Assembly: GCA_041394885.1 (NCBI GenBank) | Contig: JAWKHI010000014.1 | Location: 62,001-126,000 of the forward strand | Reading direction: 5' to 3' | Length of the DNA stretch: 64,000 nucleotides | DNA from: DSOI01 sp041394885 | GTDB lineage: Bacteria > Acidobacteriota > Terriglobia > Bryobacterales > Bryobacteraceae | In this document: positions 1 to 9,797 of the stretch, piece by piece | Layout of the letters: each line of letters starts with the position of its first letter | Position numbering within the stretch: position 1 is the first letter of the stretch | Translations under genes and position numbers: made by a program | The notes under the pieces: generated by a model | What the model was told of the DNA's origin: nothing | Databases searched by the model: none | What the model saw: only the letters and a program-made list of their open reading frames with translations

Positions 1-1
1 G

Positions 2-1648
2 CCGTGGTTGGCCTGGGACGAATCCGGCGCCAATTGGGGCAAAGATCAGGGGTTCCTGATCAACCCGCCCGTCTCCACGCCGCTCCATCAGGAGCGATCC
101 ATTCGTGTGGCCCGATGGGACGGACGCCAGTGGCAAGAGCCCCGGGCGAAGCTGACGCCATTCTACGTCTACCAGCTATTTCCCAATTTCGAGAACCCCC
201 GAATTTCGTTCGACTCGAGGGGAACTCTGACGATGGTCTTTCGGCACTGGACGCGCCAGAACGCGAGGTCGATCGGCAGCAAACTCGGCTGGGAAAACTA
301 CGTGACGCGCTTCGACGGCGAGACCTGGACGACCCCGGTTCCGATCGACCACAGCCGCGGGTCGATCGAAAAACGACCCGCGCTGGTTCGAGACAACACG
401 GGCGACGTGTGGGCGGCGTGGATGACTGACGAGCGAACATTCGCCGATCTGGTTCCACGGAACGGAGAGATCTACGTCGCCAACCTGAAATCATCGGCGG
501 CGGCGCCCGCCTACGATGCCGCGAAGTTCGTTCCTCTGGCGGACCCGTTCGCCGAAGAACTTCCCATTCATGCCGCGGAAAAGGAGGATCTTGCCAAGAT
601 CCGTGGCTATACGATCCGAGCAGGCAACCGCAACTACAAGATCTATCGCGGCGACATGCACCGCCACAGCGACGTTTCCCAGGACTTCAAATACGACGGC
701 TCCCTGATCGAGATCTACCGGTACGCGCTCGATGCAGCGGCTTTCGACTACATCGTTCCCACCGACCACCAATTGGGTTACGACCAGGAATTCACATGGT
801 GGCAGGACGAGAAACTGACCGATCTCTTCCATCTGGCCGGTACCTTCACGCCGATGTTCGGATATGAGCGCAGCATGAACTACCCAAACGGACATCGCAA
901 TGTGATCTTGCCGAAGCGCGGGACGCGTCCCCTGCCGATTCCTCCCGAGGAAGCACGCGGCCAGACGGGCGCGGCGAAGCTATACGCGTACCTGCGCCAG
1001 AACAACGGCATCTCGATGCCGCATTCGAGCGGCACCGATCAGGGCACGGACTGGCGGGACAACGATCCCGAGGTGGAGCCGCTGATCGAAATCTACCAGG
1101 GATACCGCGCCAGCTACGAGTACGAGAACGCGCCGGCGGCCGCGAGCCGCGAGAAGCTGATCACTCAGCGGAGCGGCTTTCAGGCTGCCGGATACTGGTG
1201 GAAGGCGCTGGAGAAGGGCTACAAGCTTGGCGTGCAGGCGAGCTCGGACCATTGGTCGACCCATATTTCCTACGCATGCATCGTGACGGACGACTTTTCG
1301 CGCGACGGGATGTTCGAGGCGCTCAAGAAACGCCATGCCTACGGAGCCACCGACAATATCGTGCTTGACTTTCAGGCTCGAGCCGGCGGGGCAACCTACA
1401 TCATGGGTGACAGCATCCAATCGCGAACCGCGCCGACACTGACCGTGCATGCCCGCGGCACGAGCCGGATCACGCAGGTGGTAATCGTCAAGAATCAGCA
1501 GTTCGTCTACGTCGGCCGCCCTAACACGCGCGACATCGACATTGACTTCGTTGACCGGGATTTCGAGCCCGGGTTCAACTACTACTACACTCGGGTTTTG
1601 CAAGAAGACGGCCGGCTTGCATGGAGTTCGCCCATCTGGGTGGAGTAG
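2..1648 (+). CDS. DUF3604-type PHP-like hydrolase, 5'-truncated by the window edge
   Basis: The reading frame is open to the left edge, so the true start and any signal peptide lie outside the window. The first ~190 visible residues look like beta-propeller/sialidase-type repeats (short blades with DGxxW-like segments). From about residue 215 a PHP-like metal site appears: GDMHRHS, then a TDH tripeptide about 35 residues later, PHSSGTD near residue 340 and SSDHWSTH near 420. This spacing fits the DUF3604 family, which is related to PHP phosphoesterases; substrates are unknown. The end is a beta-rich domain. It is convergent with the CBM9-like gene (38 nt apart). Family call is good; function unknown. 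Confidence 0.8.
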   Translation, partial: PWLAWDESGANWGKDQGFLINPPVSTPLHQERSIRVARWDGRQWQEPRAKLTPFYVYQLFPNFENPRISFDSRGTLTMVFRHWTRQNARSIGSKLGWENYVTRFDGETWTTPVPIDHSRGSIEKRPALVRDNTGDVWAAWMTDERTFADLVPRNGEIYVANLKSSAAAPAYDAAKFVPLADPFAEELPIHAAEKEDLAKIRGYTIRAGNRNYKIYRGDMHRHSDVSQDFKYDGSLIEIYRYALDAAAFDYIVPTDHQLGYDQEFTWWQDEKLTDLFHLAGTFTPMFGYERSMNYPNGHRNVILPKRGTRPLPIPPEEARGQTGAAKLYAYLRQNNGISMPHSSGTDQGTDWRDNDPEVEPLIEIYQGYRASYEYENAPAAASREKLITQRSGFQAAGYWWKALEKGYKLGVQASSDHWSTHISYACIVTDDFSRDGMFEALKKRHAYGATDNIVLDFQARAGGATYIMGDSIQSRTAPTLTVHARGTSRITQVVIVKNQQFVYVGRPNTRDIDIDFVDRDFEPGFNYYYTRVLQEDGRLAWSSPIWVE

Positions 1649-1686
1649 CGGCCAGCAGCGGCGGCACTCAATAGAAACAGCCGTCG

Positions 1687-2439
1687 TTATTTCGTGAATA
1701 TCAGGGTGCCGAAGTTTTCCGGGACGTGGTTGGGATCCCGGTTCAGGACACATGTCGGCTGCCAGCACAGGAAGCGGCGTTGCGAGTCAGGACCTTCGCC
1801 GTCGATCCGATAGAGGTTGGCGCGCCACCTTGTCCCCACCTTGACTTCGGCCGCGGTGACGGACGCGAGTGGAATCCGGCAGGCGGCGTACCAGGTCTTT
1901 GACTTCTCGTCGATGCGCGCGCGGTGCTCCCAGCCGGATCGCCAATCGCGGTTCTGCCCACGGCGGTCGAGGTCGATGGCAAGGTCGATCCAGTCGCCGG
2001 TGGGCGCGATTTCGAACTCGCGATAGTGCCGGATGTTTTCCCAGTCGTCGCCGAGAAAGATCTCGACGACATCGCGATCCCATATGCCGCGGCGGGCACT
2101 ATCGGTTGCCGATGGAAAAAATAGGTTCAATGTGCGATACGGACAGGCAAAGAGAAAGTAGATGTCAGTCCCGGTCCAGAACGCTTTGACTTCTGTCCTG
2201 AGATCCGGATAGTCGAGAGTCCTGGTGCAGTCCTCGAGGATCCACGCCGCCGGAACCTTCCGCCACATCGGAGCGCGTGGGTCCAGGCTCAACGTCTTGG
2301 GCGGGTTTCTCCGCGGAATCGAATACGCCGCCGTGGGCTGCTTTACCTGACACGGCTCGGAGGTTTGGCCGGCAGCGAGGGCCACCGTGATTCCAGCCAG
2401 AATCAGACAGCGCAGGACGCCGCCAATTTTTGTGTGCAT
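1687..2439 (-). CDS. Exported CBM9-like carbohydrate-binding protein
   Basis: About 250 residues with a Sec signal peptide (hydrophobic stretch residues 8-22, AAGQ cleavage region). The body matches the CBM9-like fold found in xylanases and in free-standing acidobacterial proteins: an early PxW segment, VKAFWTGTDIYFLF, WDRDVVEIFLG, FEIAPTGDWIDL and a late RANLYRIDG strand. It probably binds sugar chains or their ends in the periplasm. The start is chosen at 2439 because GAGGA lies 7-8 nt upstream; an upstream in-frame ATG at 2490 has no such site. It lies 60 nt downstream of the alpha/beta hydrolase on the same strand, so co-transcription is likely. Confidence 0.8.
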   Translation of the reverse strand: MHTKIGGVLRCLILAGITVALAAGQTSEPCQVKQPTAAYSIPRRNPPKTLSLDPRAPMWRKVPAAWILEDCTRTLDYPDLRTEVKAFWTGTDIYFLFACPYRTLNLFFPSATDSARRGIWDRDVVEIFLGDDWENIRHYREFEIAPTGDWIDLAIDLDRRGQNRDWRSGWEHRARIDEKSKTWYAACRIPLASVTAAEVKVGTRWRANLYRIDGEGPDSQRRFLCWQPTCVLNRDPNHVPENFGTLIFTK

Positions 2440-2499
2440 CGACTTTCCTCGTGGCTGCTTTTTCGTGGCTATAGTCATCGAGAGCCTCAAGCCGGCTCG

Positions 2500-3600
2500 T
2501 CATGGCCACCCGGTCTCGAGATGCCGTGCGAACCAGTCGACCATCTTCTGCTTTTGGTCATCGTTGTAGACGTGGCCGGTTTCGGGGTAGATGACACTGC
2601 GAAAGGATTCGGGCTTGCCGTACAGCCGATACACGCGGTCGAGGATCGCCTCGAGTTTTTTCATACCTTCGGGAGGCGAGCCGGGGTCGCGGTCGCCGGT
2701 CAACGCGAGGAACGGCCGCGGCGCGATCAGAGCCATCACCCCCTCGCTGTCGAAATGCTTGAGAATACCCGGAACAAAGTAGTAGATGCCGTGAGCGCGC
2801 AGTTGCCGGGTGGCGATCAGATCCTCATAGCGAGTGAAACAGGCAACGCCGACCACGGCCTTGATTCGATCGTCAATCGCGGCCAGCCACCAGGCGCGGG
2901 TGCTGCCCATGCTCATACCCTGCGCGCCTATGCGCTCCGGATCCACTTCGGGACGGGATGAGAGGTAGTCCAGCGCGATCAACTCATCTCTGAGCATCAT
3001 TCCCCAGAGTGTACGCCCAAGCCAGAGATTCAGCTTGAAAAGAGACATCTCCTGATCCGAACCGCGCTGCATGGTTTCGAGTTCACCGGCAGGGCCCGAG
3101 CCCTTCCGCTCGCCGTTGAAGTAGTTGTCGATTCCCAGCACGACGTAGCCCTTCTTCGCCAATAATTCCGCCACGTTTTGCGACGTAGGCTCGTATCCGA
3201 ACATGTTCTCCTTGCTGCTGGAGTGGCCATGCATCGTCAGGATCGCCGGGTGCCGCCGCTTGCCGTCTTCGGGAATTGCGATGTAGCCCGGAACCAAGGA
3301 ATCGACCCCGTTCCGAAATACGAATTTCTCGATTCGCCACCCATCTCTCTTGTCCACACTCACAACCTTGACGCTAGAGGGTGAAGGCCTCGGCGGCATC
3401 TCTCCCAGGGAGCCCATGACGATTCGCTTCAAGAACTCGCGCTGTGACTTCCACGTGGCGAGATCGCCAGGAATATTCAGTCTGCCGATCGGCAGCTTCC
3501 GGAAGCCCTCCGGAACTCCGTGCCACGGCGTCTGAATCGGTTCGGAAGGTGCCTGGGCAGACGCCGGCAGCACGGCCAAAACCAGCAGAGCGATTCGCAT
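2500..3600 (-). CDS. Secreted alpha/beta hydrolase (acetyl-xylan esterase/dienelactone hydrolase-like)
   Basis: 366 residues with a short signal peptide (residues 1-16, ending ASAQA). The alpha/beta hydrolase core shows the oxyanion HGHSS segment near 124, nucleophile elbow GMSMG with Ser230, an acid in LTGDRDPG near 305 and His in ETGHVY near 345. The N-terminal ~80 residues form the extension common in acidobacterial exported esterases of the acetyl-xylan esterase type. Substrate is not determined by sequence; an ester on plant polysaccharide is a reasonable guess given the CBM9-like protein encoded just downstream. Confidence 0.82.
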   Translation of the reverse strand: MRIALLVLAVLPASAQAPSEPIQTPWHGVPEGFRKLPIGRLNIPGDLATWKSQREFLKRIVMGSLGEMPPRPSPSSVKVVSVDKRDGWRIEKFVFRNGVDSLVPGYIAIPEDGKRRHPAILTMHGHSSSKENMFGYEPTSQNVAELLAKKGYVVLGIDNYFNGERKGSGPAGELETMQRGSDQEMSLFKLNLWLGRTLWGMMLRDELIALDYLSSRPEVDPERIGAQGMSMGSTRAWWLAAIDDRIKAVVGVACFTRYEDLIATRQLRAHGIYYFVPGILKHFDSEGVMALIAPRPFLALTGDRDPGSPPEGMKKLEAILDRVYRLYGKPESFRSVIYPETGHVYNDDQKQKMVDWFARHLETGWP

Positions 3601-3655
3601 AGAGGAAGCTTACGCCTTTTTCGCCGGGGTCGCCCGGCCCGAGCCGCGGAGGCGC

Positions 3656-6600
3656 TTACGGGTTCACCAGCACCGCGGAACCGATGAAAGGCGGAATCCG
3701 GGACGTGTCCTCCGACATGTTGGAGTACAGGATCAGCCGTCGCGGGTCAACGGTGGGAGCGAAAACAACGTAGTCGTCGAGGCGGCTCTCCTGATTCTCG
3801 GAGAGAACTCCACCGTCCGGCCATAGGTAGTGAACCTGCCGGGCCGACGCCAGCGGCTCCCAGTCCTCGAAATCAACGACGGTGGGGTCGCCGGTGGCTA
3901 CGGCATCCGCGTAAAGCAAGCGGATGGGCTTGAGCGCTACCTGCGGATCCGTCGGTCCGTTGGGCAACGCGTGTTGATTGAAATACATCTTGTAGCTGCC
4001 GCCGCCCAGGTGTACCACCGCGGGCGCTTGCGCTCCGGCCAGCAGCTTCGGACACTCATCCCGGCCGTAGTCCACCCTCCATTTCACACCGGTCCAGACG
4101 GCGTAGGCCGCGTTGAAGTTGAAGGGCGAGCAACGGCGATCCGGCCACTCCGTGGTAAACCACATGAACGTGCCCGGCCTCATGTCCCAGGCCCAGGATT
4201 GCTGTGTTGGATAGCCGATCTTGAATTGGCGGGCGTTCCGAATGTTGGGATTCGGATCCGGCCCGTCGATATCGACACCGACAGCGACCTTCGGCTCACA
4301 CCCGCCTCCCGACGAATAGTCGGCCAACGAGTCACATCGTGTCGCGGGGCCCGAGTTAAAATCACGGCCAATGTAGCCATCCTGGCTGTCGAGGTAAAGA
4401 ATCCGGGTTCTGCCGTCGCTCCCGCCTGCCTCGAAGAACAACCGCACCCTGCCATCTGTTTCCCCGGCCAGTGGGACGGCTTGGAACAGGTTGAGGTTGG
4501 TCACCAACGCACCGGAGCCCGCGCACCCGGGCGGAAGTGAAGGTGAGCCGCCGGGCGGCGCCGGCATGGGTTGACACACCCGAAGAAGCCCATAGCCCGA
4601 AACGCCGCGGAAGGCCAAAGCATCTTGGACAGTGTCCGCTCGAGCGGCAACCAGTTCCCCGATCTTCACCCCTTTTTCTTCGGCCTGCGACGGGCTGTAA
4701 TAGAGCTGGATCTTGCCATCGAGAGACGGCCCTGCCCAACTGCCGTACCGGAACGCATAGGCGCCGACGTTGCCGTCGGGGACGATTCGGTCCGCAGTCG
4801 CGTAGGAACTGCCGCGGCCCTGGATGCGCCAATATTCCTCCGCGGTCGCGCCTTGTGCCGGCTCCGACTGTAGTGCAGCCGTGCAAGACGCGTTGAGACA
4901 AGCCCGCGCGCTCACGGCATATTCAGTTCCGGATTTCAGGTTCTCCAGCACCGCGCGCGATGCGCCGGCTTGGACTACGGTCCGCGTGGAGGACTGCTTC
5001 TCCTCAGCCATCACGACGTAGTGCTGAACTACGCCGCCGGCCGGTGTCCATTCCACCAGCAGGGACGATGAGGATGAGTAGGTCCTGCCAGCGTGGACAT
5101 ACTCTCCTGTGGGCGTAACCTTCAATTCCGCTGGCCACGCGGCCGACGCCAGTACCGTGATCAGCGCCTGGTTGCTGGTTGCGCCCCCGATGGTAACCGT
5201 GACCGGATGAATCCCCGCCGGGAGGGAAGGTACGCGCAGGTTCAATTGCATCAACCCGATGAAGCCGGGGGCAAGGCCGGCAAACTGGACCTCGGCGGCG
5301 AGACCGCCGACTGTCACCGTCACAGGCAGCGTCGCGCGCGCGAGCGGGCTCTGGGGTGCGGCACGACCGGTTCCGACCGGAGGTGTCACCTCTCCCTGTC
5401 CGGTGAGATAGAGAGTGGCATAGTCGCCGGGACGCACCGGCGCACCAAGCGCATCTTCTCCTTGTAACTTGAAGATACCCGGCGCGGCGGGCGTTACCTG
5501 AATGGGGAACGACCGATTGCCTACGCGGACTGCAGCCGGCCCCGGCGCAATTTCGAAGGGAACCTGGCTATTGATTTGGGTGGGGCTTGTGTAGAACACC
5601 GGAGCGGGCCTCCCTCCTACATCCACCGCGGCTCCTGCCAGACTGGCGCCGAATATCGTAATCAACGAGCCCGGCGCCACCGCCGGACCGTAACCGGCCG
5701 AATTAACCACAGCAGTAACATCGGGTTCAACGGTCACTTCCGCTTCGGATGCCAACGGAATGAGCGTTGCGTATACCATCAGGTACGTTCCATCGGCCAA
5801 GTGGACAACCGCGGCGTCCTTGACGAAACCCCTCTCCATCCCGGAGGAGGGATCCCAAGCAAGGCGAACGCCCGGTTCGGGTGCCCAGGCGTACCCGTCT
5901 TTGGTTACAAACGAACGGATGTCCCCCCCAGATCCGCCACTGAATGCGTAGAAGCGGATCCGTCCATCCTCGAGCGCAATTTCGTTCGTGACAATGTAGG
6001 GGCGGCCGGAGATGGAAAACGACGCCGGGTTTTCGGGACGGAAGCTCTCGCCGTCCAGGGAAACGCCGTGCCAAAGCTGAGCCGGATGCTCGCTCAATGT
6101 GTACATGTGCCACATGCCGCCAATGGGGACCGTAAACGAATCCAGCACGGCTTCGCCTTCGATTGCAAAGGCAGAACCGCGGTACTGAAACCGCAGTCCG
6201 TCACTCGAGTCCGCGTAGTGGATCTCGGGAAATCGCGAACCGGGGCGGCCAGCGGTGAAGAACATTCGGATCGTGCCATCCTCGAGCAGGCGAACGTCGG
6301 GGTCGCCAGGGTTGGGTCCGCTGAAGCCGCTGATGTCGACGTATTTGTAGAACCAGGTCTTGCCTTGGTCCGGCGAGACCGCCGCCGCAATCACATTCTC
6401 GCGGCTTCCGACCGCGCCGCCCGTGTAATAGAGGTACAAGATCCCGTTCCGCGCAAGGATAAAGTCCGGAACATTCGCCTGGTCTGCGATCACCTGATTC
6501 GTGCGTGTAAAGACGAGGCCGTCGGAGGAAACCGCCGTCATGAGCCGTTTTTGCCACGGGCCGTCGTCGGGACGGCCACGTCCGGGTTGTGCGCCCTGGG

Positions 6601-6673
6601 GAGGTGTAAAGTCATTGCTCAGGATGACTGGTCCCGTTTGCGCGAAGCATGCCGAGATGGCGGCAAATGCCAT
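3656..6673 (-). CDS. Large secreted sialidase-like beta-propeller protein with TIGR03437 and Fn3-like modules
   Basis: About 1005 residues from the ATG at 6673, which begins a short hydrophobic signal (…ISACFAQ). Residues ~15-310 are a BNR/sialidase- or GH43-like propeller (repeated DGxxF and W strands). Residues ~325-515 contain NSAGYGPAVAPGSLITIFG and, later, YATLYLTGQG: this is the TIGR03437 domain, described as abundant in Solibacter. Residues ~520-620 look like Fn3. The last ~380 residues are a second propeller-like region with no recognised family. The frame stays open ~100 residues further upstream, but that part is Arg/Pro-rich and looks non-coding. Glycan binding or cleavage is inferred only. 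Confidence 0.75.
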   Translation of the reverse strand: MAFAAISACFAQTGPVILSNDFTPPQGAQPGRGRPDDGPWQKRLMTAVSSDGLVFTRTNQVIADQANVPDFILARNGILYLYYTGGAVGSRENVIAAAVSPDQGKTWFYKYVDISGFSGPNPGDPDVRLLEDGTIRMFFTAGRPGSRFPEIHYADSSDGLRFQYRGSAFAIEGEAVLDSFTVPIGGMWHMYTLSEHPAQLWHGVSLDGESFRPENPASFSISGRPYIVTNEIALEDGRIRFYAFSGGSGGDIRSFVTKDGYAWAPEPGVRLAWDPSSGMERGFVKDAAVVHLADGTYLMVYATLIPLASEAEVTVEPDVTAVVNSAGYGPAVAPGSLITIFGASLAGAAVDVGGRPAPVFYTSPTQINSQVPFEIAPGPAAVRVGNRSFPIQVTPAAPGIFKLQGEDALGAPVRPGDYATLYLTGQGEVTPPVGTGRAAPQSPLARATLPVTVTVGGLAAEVQFAGLAPGFIGLMQLNLRVPSLPAGIHPVTVTIGGATSNQALITVLASAAWPAELKVTPTGEYVHAGRTYSSSSSLLVEWTPAGGVVQHYVVMAEEKQSSTRTVVQAGASRAVLENLKSGTEYAVSARACLNASCTAALQSEPAQGATAEEYWRIQGRGSSYATADRIVPDGNVGAYAFRYGSWAGPSLDGKIQLYYSPSQAEEKGVKIGELVAARADTVQDALAFRGVSGYGLLRVCQPMPAPPGGSPSLPPGCAGSGALVTNLNLFQAVPLAGETDGRVRLFFEAGGSDGRTRILYLDSQDGYIGRDFNSGPATRCDSLADYSSGGGCEPKVAVGVDIDGPDPNPNIRNARQFKIGYPTQQSWAWDMRPGTFMWFTTEWPDRRCSPFNFNAAYAVWTGVKWRVDYGRDECPKLLAGAQAPAVVHLGGGSYKMYFNQHALPNGPTDPQVALKPIRLLYADAVATGDPTVVDFEDWEPLASARQVHYLWPDGGVLSENQESRLDDYVVFAPTVDPRRLILYSNMSEDTSRIPPFIGSAVLVNP

Positions 6674-7000
6674 GGCGATAAGGTTCCGGGATCCTAACGG
6701 CCCTTGCCAAAAGTCCCGCGGGCCGCGCGGCACGGGATCTGCGCCCGCAGGCGAGGAGTGAGGAGAACAGGGATGCGGGCCATCTCGCTCGCCGAGCCCA
6801 ATGCGACACTGTGGGGGCCTCCGGGCGCAAACCCCGGCCGCCCCATTGCCGGCAGAGGGGGTTGCGGCGGCCCCATGGTCAACGGGGCGCTCGCAACGTG
6901 GCCTGCGCGACTTTTGCCACCGGCCCCTGATCATGGTGTTATGTGCACCGGATTTCTCGATCTCTGAGCCCACTGGCCCAACGGCGGTTCCGGCCTTGCC

Positions 7001-9115
7001 TCACGGCAGTTCGAAGACATAGAGGGCATTCCCATTCCCGGGAAAGTGGATCTCCGGGGCGATCACATGAGGAACGTCGCGCGGACTTCCGCCGCCGAGC
7101 CCCGTGGTCACTGCCACGTATTGCTTTCCTTCGATCGCGAAAGACACCGGATGGCCCTGCACCGAGGTGCCGAGACGCGTTTGCCACAGGAGCTTTCCCG
7201 TCCTCACGTCGAACGCCTTGAAATAGCGATCCAGGTCGCCGGCAAAAGCGACCCCGCCGGCCGTGGAAAGAACCCCGGTTAGGAAGGGAGCGCGTTGCTC
7301 CACCGCCCACTTTTGCTTCATGGTTCGCACGTCGTAGGCGGCGAGTTTGCCGATCATGCCGTTCGCGCCGGGCATCTGCAGGAAGTGGCGATTGCCGCCG
7401 CCTCCGCCAGAACCGGCCTTCCTCTCCACCTCCCGGGCCGACATTTCCATGCAGCTCTGGCTCAGCGGAATGATGAGCTGCGCAGTCGGTTCGTGGTAAC
7501 TCATCGGCTGCCAGTTGTGACCGCCCTGCGTGCTGGGGCAGACGTGGTACCACTCGCCGATCTTCTGCTCCAGGATATCGGCGCGATAGGTCAACTCGCC
7601 GGTCTTGCGGTCCACGTTGGAGAAGACGTTCTGAAAGACCGTCTCCGTCAGGTCAAGATACTTGCCGGTCAGCCGGTCGAGCTTCCAAAGGATACCGGCC
7701 TTGCCGATGGAAAAGGCGAGCTTTCGCCCGTCGACGTCCACCAGAACTCGCTCGAAGACTTCGTCCAGATCGAAGGACTCCTGTGGAACATGCTGGAAGT
7801 ACCAATCGAGCTGCCCGGTGTCGGCGTCGAGCGCAAGCGTGGAGTTGGTGTAGAGCGCTTTGTCGCCGAGCTTCGCGCCACGGCTTACGCGCATCCATGG
7901 CTTGGCCTGGGAGACTCCCCAGTAGGTTCGATTCAACTCCGGATCGAAGCTTCCGGCAATCCAAGTGTCGCCACCGGCCCGAAACAGGTTGCCCAGCGTA
8001 CCCCAGGTGTCACCGCCGGGCTCGCCATCGCGTGCGATCGTGAAAAACTTCCAGGCGGGCTCGCCTGTCTGGGCATCCCATGCGCTGATGTAGCAGCGCT
8101 CCTCCTTGTAAGACCCGCATCCGGTGAGGCCCTGGAGGATCTTGCCGTTAATCGCGATCGTGCCGGAAGTGCTGCTGAATCCGCGCTGGGGCGGAGCGAC
8201 CTCCCGTTGCCAGACGACGCGGCCCGTGCGGGCGTCAAGAGCGTGCAGCCGGGCATCGGTACCCGAGAGATATACTTTGTCGCCCCAGATGGAGATGCCG
8301 CGGGTAGCGCCATAGGCGCGCGTCGACTCCGGCCCGAGATTGTGCTCCCAAATCAGATCGCCCGTGCTCCCATCGATCGCCTGCATGGTATGGCTGGTAT
8401 TCGAAAGATAGATGATGCCGTCGTGAACGATCGGGGTCGGCTGGTTGGCGCCGCCGTCGTTCATCGCCCACACCCACTTCAGACGCAGGTTCCGCGCGTT
8501 GGCACTGGTGATCTGCGTGAGCGGACTGTAGCTCCAGGCCTGGTAGTTACGCCGAATCATGAGCCAATCCGCGGGATCCGGATTGCGGAGCATCGCGTCT
8601 GTGACCGGCCTGTAATTCTTTACCGTTCCTCGCACCGTATGGCCCTTGGGCCGGGCCCGCGTGGAAAGACCGGCCTGATCACTCGCGCGGTCATTCAGAT
8701 CCGCCCGGAGAGCCGCCGGCATCCGCCCGCTGGAGATCGAGCCGATGCGCAGGCGGCTATTGAGCGTTAACGCCCCGGTCCCGGCCGTAGCTCCGTTGGC
8801 TTCGAGGATGAATGCGGAGATCGCAACGTAGGTCTCCTCATCAAGGCCGCCGGCGTTGCCGGGCGGCATCGTCTGCTGCACATACCGGGTGAGCTGGTTG
8901 ACGGTGCGGTCCCGCCACACATTCTGAAAGTTGCCGCCGGTGAGCGGGTGCGCCTCGTTGCGGCCACTCATGTCGGGCAGATGGCAGCTTGCACAATTGC
9001 CCAGGTAGGCGGAGCGGCCGGCGAGAGCCTGTTCGGCAGTGAAAGTCTGGGCGAATAGCGGCGGTGCAAGAAGGGAGAGAGGAAGGAAGCAGGCGCGAAG
9101 ACGAAGGCCGGGCAT
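7001..9115 (-). CDS. PQQ-dependent dehydrogenase with N-terminal cytochrome c domain
   Basis: 704 residues: signal peptide (1-22, FAQ), then a small class I cytochrome c (CASCH at 41-45, probable axial Met in TMPPGN near 84), then an eight-bladed quinoprotein propeller from ~150 to the end with repeated blade-closing motifs (GxxxALDAxTG-type and W docking). The enzyme would oxidise an alcohol or sugar in the periplasm, pass electrons from PQQ to its own heme and on to the respiratory chain. In classical quinohemoprotein alcohol dehydrogenases the cytochrome is C-terminal; here it is N-terminal. No PQQ synthesis genes are nearby. A duplicated 15-mer lies just upstream of the start. Confidence 0.88.
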   Translation of the reverse strand: MPGLRLRACFLPLSLLAPPLFAQTFTAEQALAGRSAYLGNCASCHLPDMSGRNEAHPLTGGNFQNVWRDRTVNQLTRYVQQTMPPGNAGGLDEETYVAISAFILEANGATAGTGALTLNSRLRIGSISSGRMPAALRADLNDRASDQAGLSTRARPKGHTVRGTVKNYRPVTDAMLRNPDPADWLMIRRNYQAWSYSPLTQITSANARNLRLKWVWAMNDGGANQPTPIVHDGIIYLSNTSHTMQAIDGSTGDLIWEHNLGPESTRAYGATRGISIWGDKVYLSGTDARLHALDARTGRVVWQREVAPPQRGFSSTSGTIAINGKILQGLTGCGSYKEERCYISAWDAQTGEPAWKFFTIARDGEPGGDTWGTLGNLFRAGGDTWIAGSFDPELNRTYWGVSQAKPWMRVSRGAKLGDKALYTNSTLALDADTGQLDWYFQHVPQESFDLDEVFERVLVDVDGRKLAFSIGKAGILWKLDRLTGKYLDLTETVFQNVFSNVDRKTGELTYRADILEQKIGEWYHVCPSTQGGHNWQPMSYHEPTAQLIIPLSQSCMEMSAREVERKAGSGGGGGNRHFLQMPGANGMIGKLAAYDVRTMKQKWAVEQRAPFLTGVLSTAGGVAFAGDLDRYFKAFDVRTGKLLWQTRLGTSVQGHPVSFAIEGKQYVAVTTGLGGGSPRDVPHVIAPEIHFPGNGNALYVFELP

Positions 9116-9130
9116 AGGCGCCTATCATCC

Positions 9131-9160
9131 TACACAAGAATGGCCTACACAAGAATGGCC
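9131..9160. repeat. Perfect tandem duplication, 2 x 15 nt
   Basis: The 15-mer TACACAAGAATGGCC occurs twice without a gap, 16 nt upstream of the PQQ dehydrogenase start codon. It could be replication slippage or a duplicated operator; nothing in the sequence separates the two. Confidence 0.85.
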
Positions 9161-9338
9161 GGTACTTGCTCTCGGTTGCCCAGTCAAGCCCAACCTGCTT
9201 TTCTGCAATCAGCCTGCCTATTTGCCTGCAATTCCGGCCGGTCACGGTGACGGCGACGGTGGCTGCGCCAGCGGTGTATTGATTATTCGAGGGACGGGTG
9301 AACCGATCCGATGTGGGCGGGGAGCCGGCGCCGGAGGA

Positions 9339-9797
9339 TCAGTTTTTGGGCGGGAAGCCGGACATGGCGCGGTCAACGTGACGGTGCAGGCGTTCCTCAA
9401 ACCACTTGGATTCATCTTCGCTGAACGAAGGAAATTTTTGCCAAACCAGGGCATTCGCTTTTCCTGCGCGGATCGAGATGAACAGGCGTCCTCGGTAATC
9501 GTACTGGTGAAGGGGCCGTCTGCGGGCCGCGGTGCGGCGGTCACTATCGACATTGAGGCTTGCGGTGATGCGTACGTCGGCAGGTCCGCCGGATTCCGAC
9601 AATCCGAGTTCGCGAAGGCGCGCGGCGATGCGTTCACGGAGGACCGGGATGAGCCGCTCCGCCTGGATGGCTGTTGTTTTCGACTTCGCGGTGACCTCGC
9701 CTATATGGAACGTCTTCACTTGAGCGACGTCGAAGGGGGCGAACTCCTCCGCCCAAATGGGAGAGGCGCACAGGATGGCCAGAGCGGCGAGCTTCAC
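9339..9797 (-). CDS. Small exported protein, DUF4136-like
   Basis: About 152 residues from a GTG at 9797 that opens a clear signal peptide (KLAALAILCASPIWA, cleavage before EEF). The mature part has a DxxxVKTFHIG strand, a helix rich in Arg/Leu (LRERIAARLRELGL), ADVRITASLN and a late ALVWQKFPS strand. This order resembles DUF4136, a family of small envelope proteins of unknown role. No ribosome site is obvious before the GTG. The open frame continues further upstream to an ATG at 9995, but that segment is low quality. Family assignment is tentative. Confidence 0.6.
   Translation of the reverse strand: MKLAALAILCASPIWAEEFAPFDVAQVKTFHIGEVTAKSKTTAIQAERLIPVLRERIAARLRELGLSESGGPADVRITASLNVDSDRRTAARRRPLHQYDYRGRLFISIRAGKANALVWQKFPSFSEDESKWFEERLHRHVDRAMSGFPPKN

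Noticed and set aside
6674..6973. 100-residue N-terminal extension of the TIGR03437 protein
   Set aside because: Composition is rich in Arg/Pro/Gly with no domain, and a signal-peptide-like start exists at 6673.
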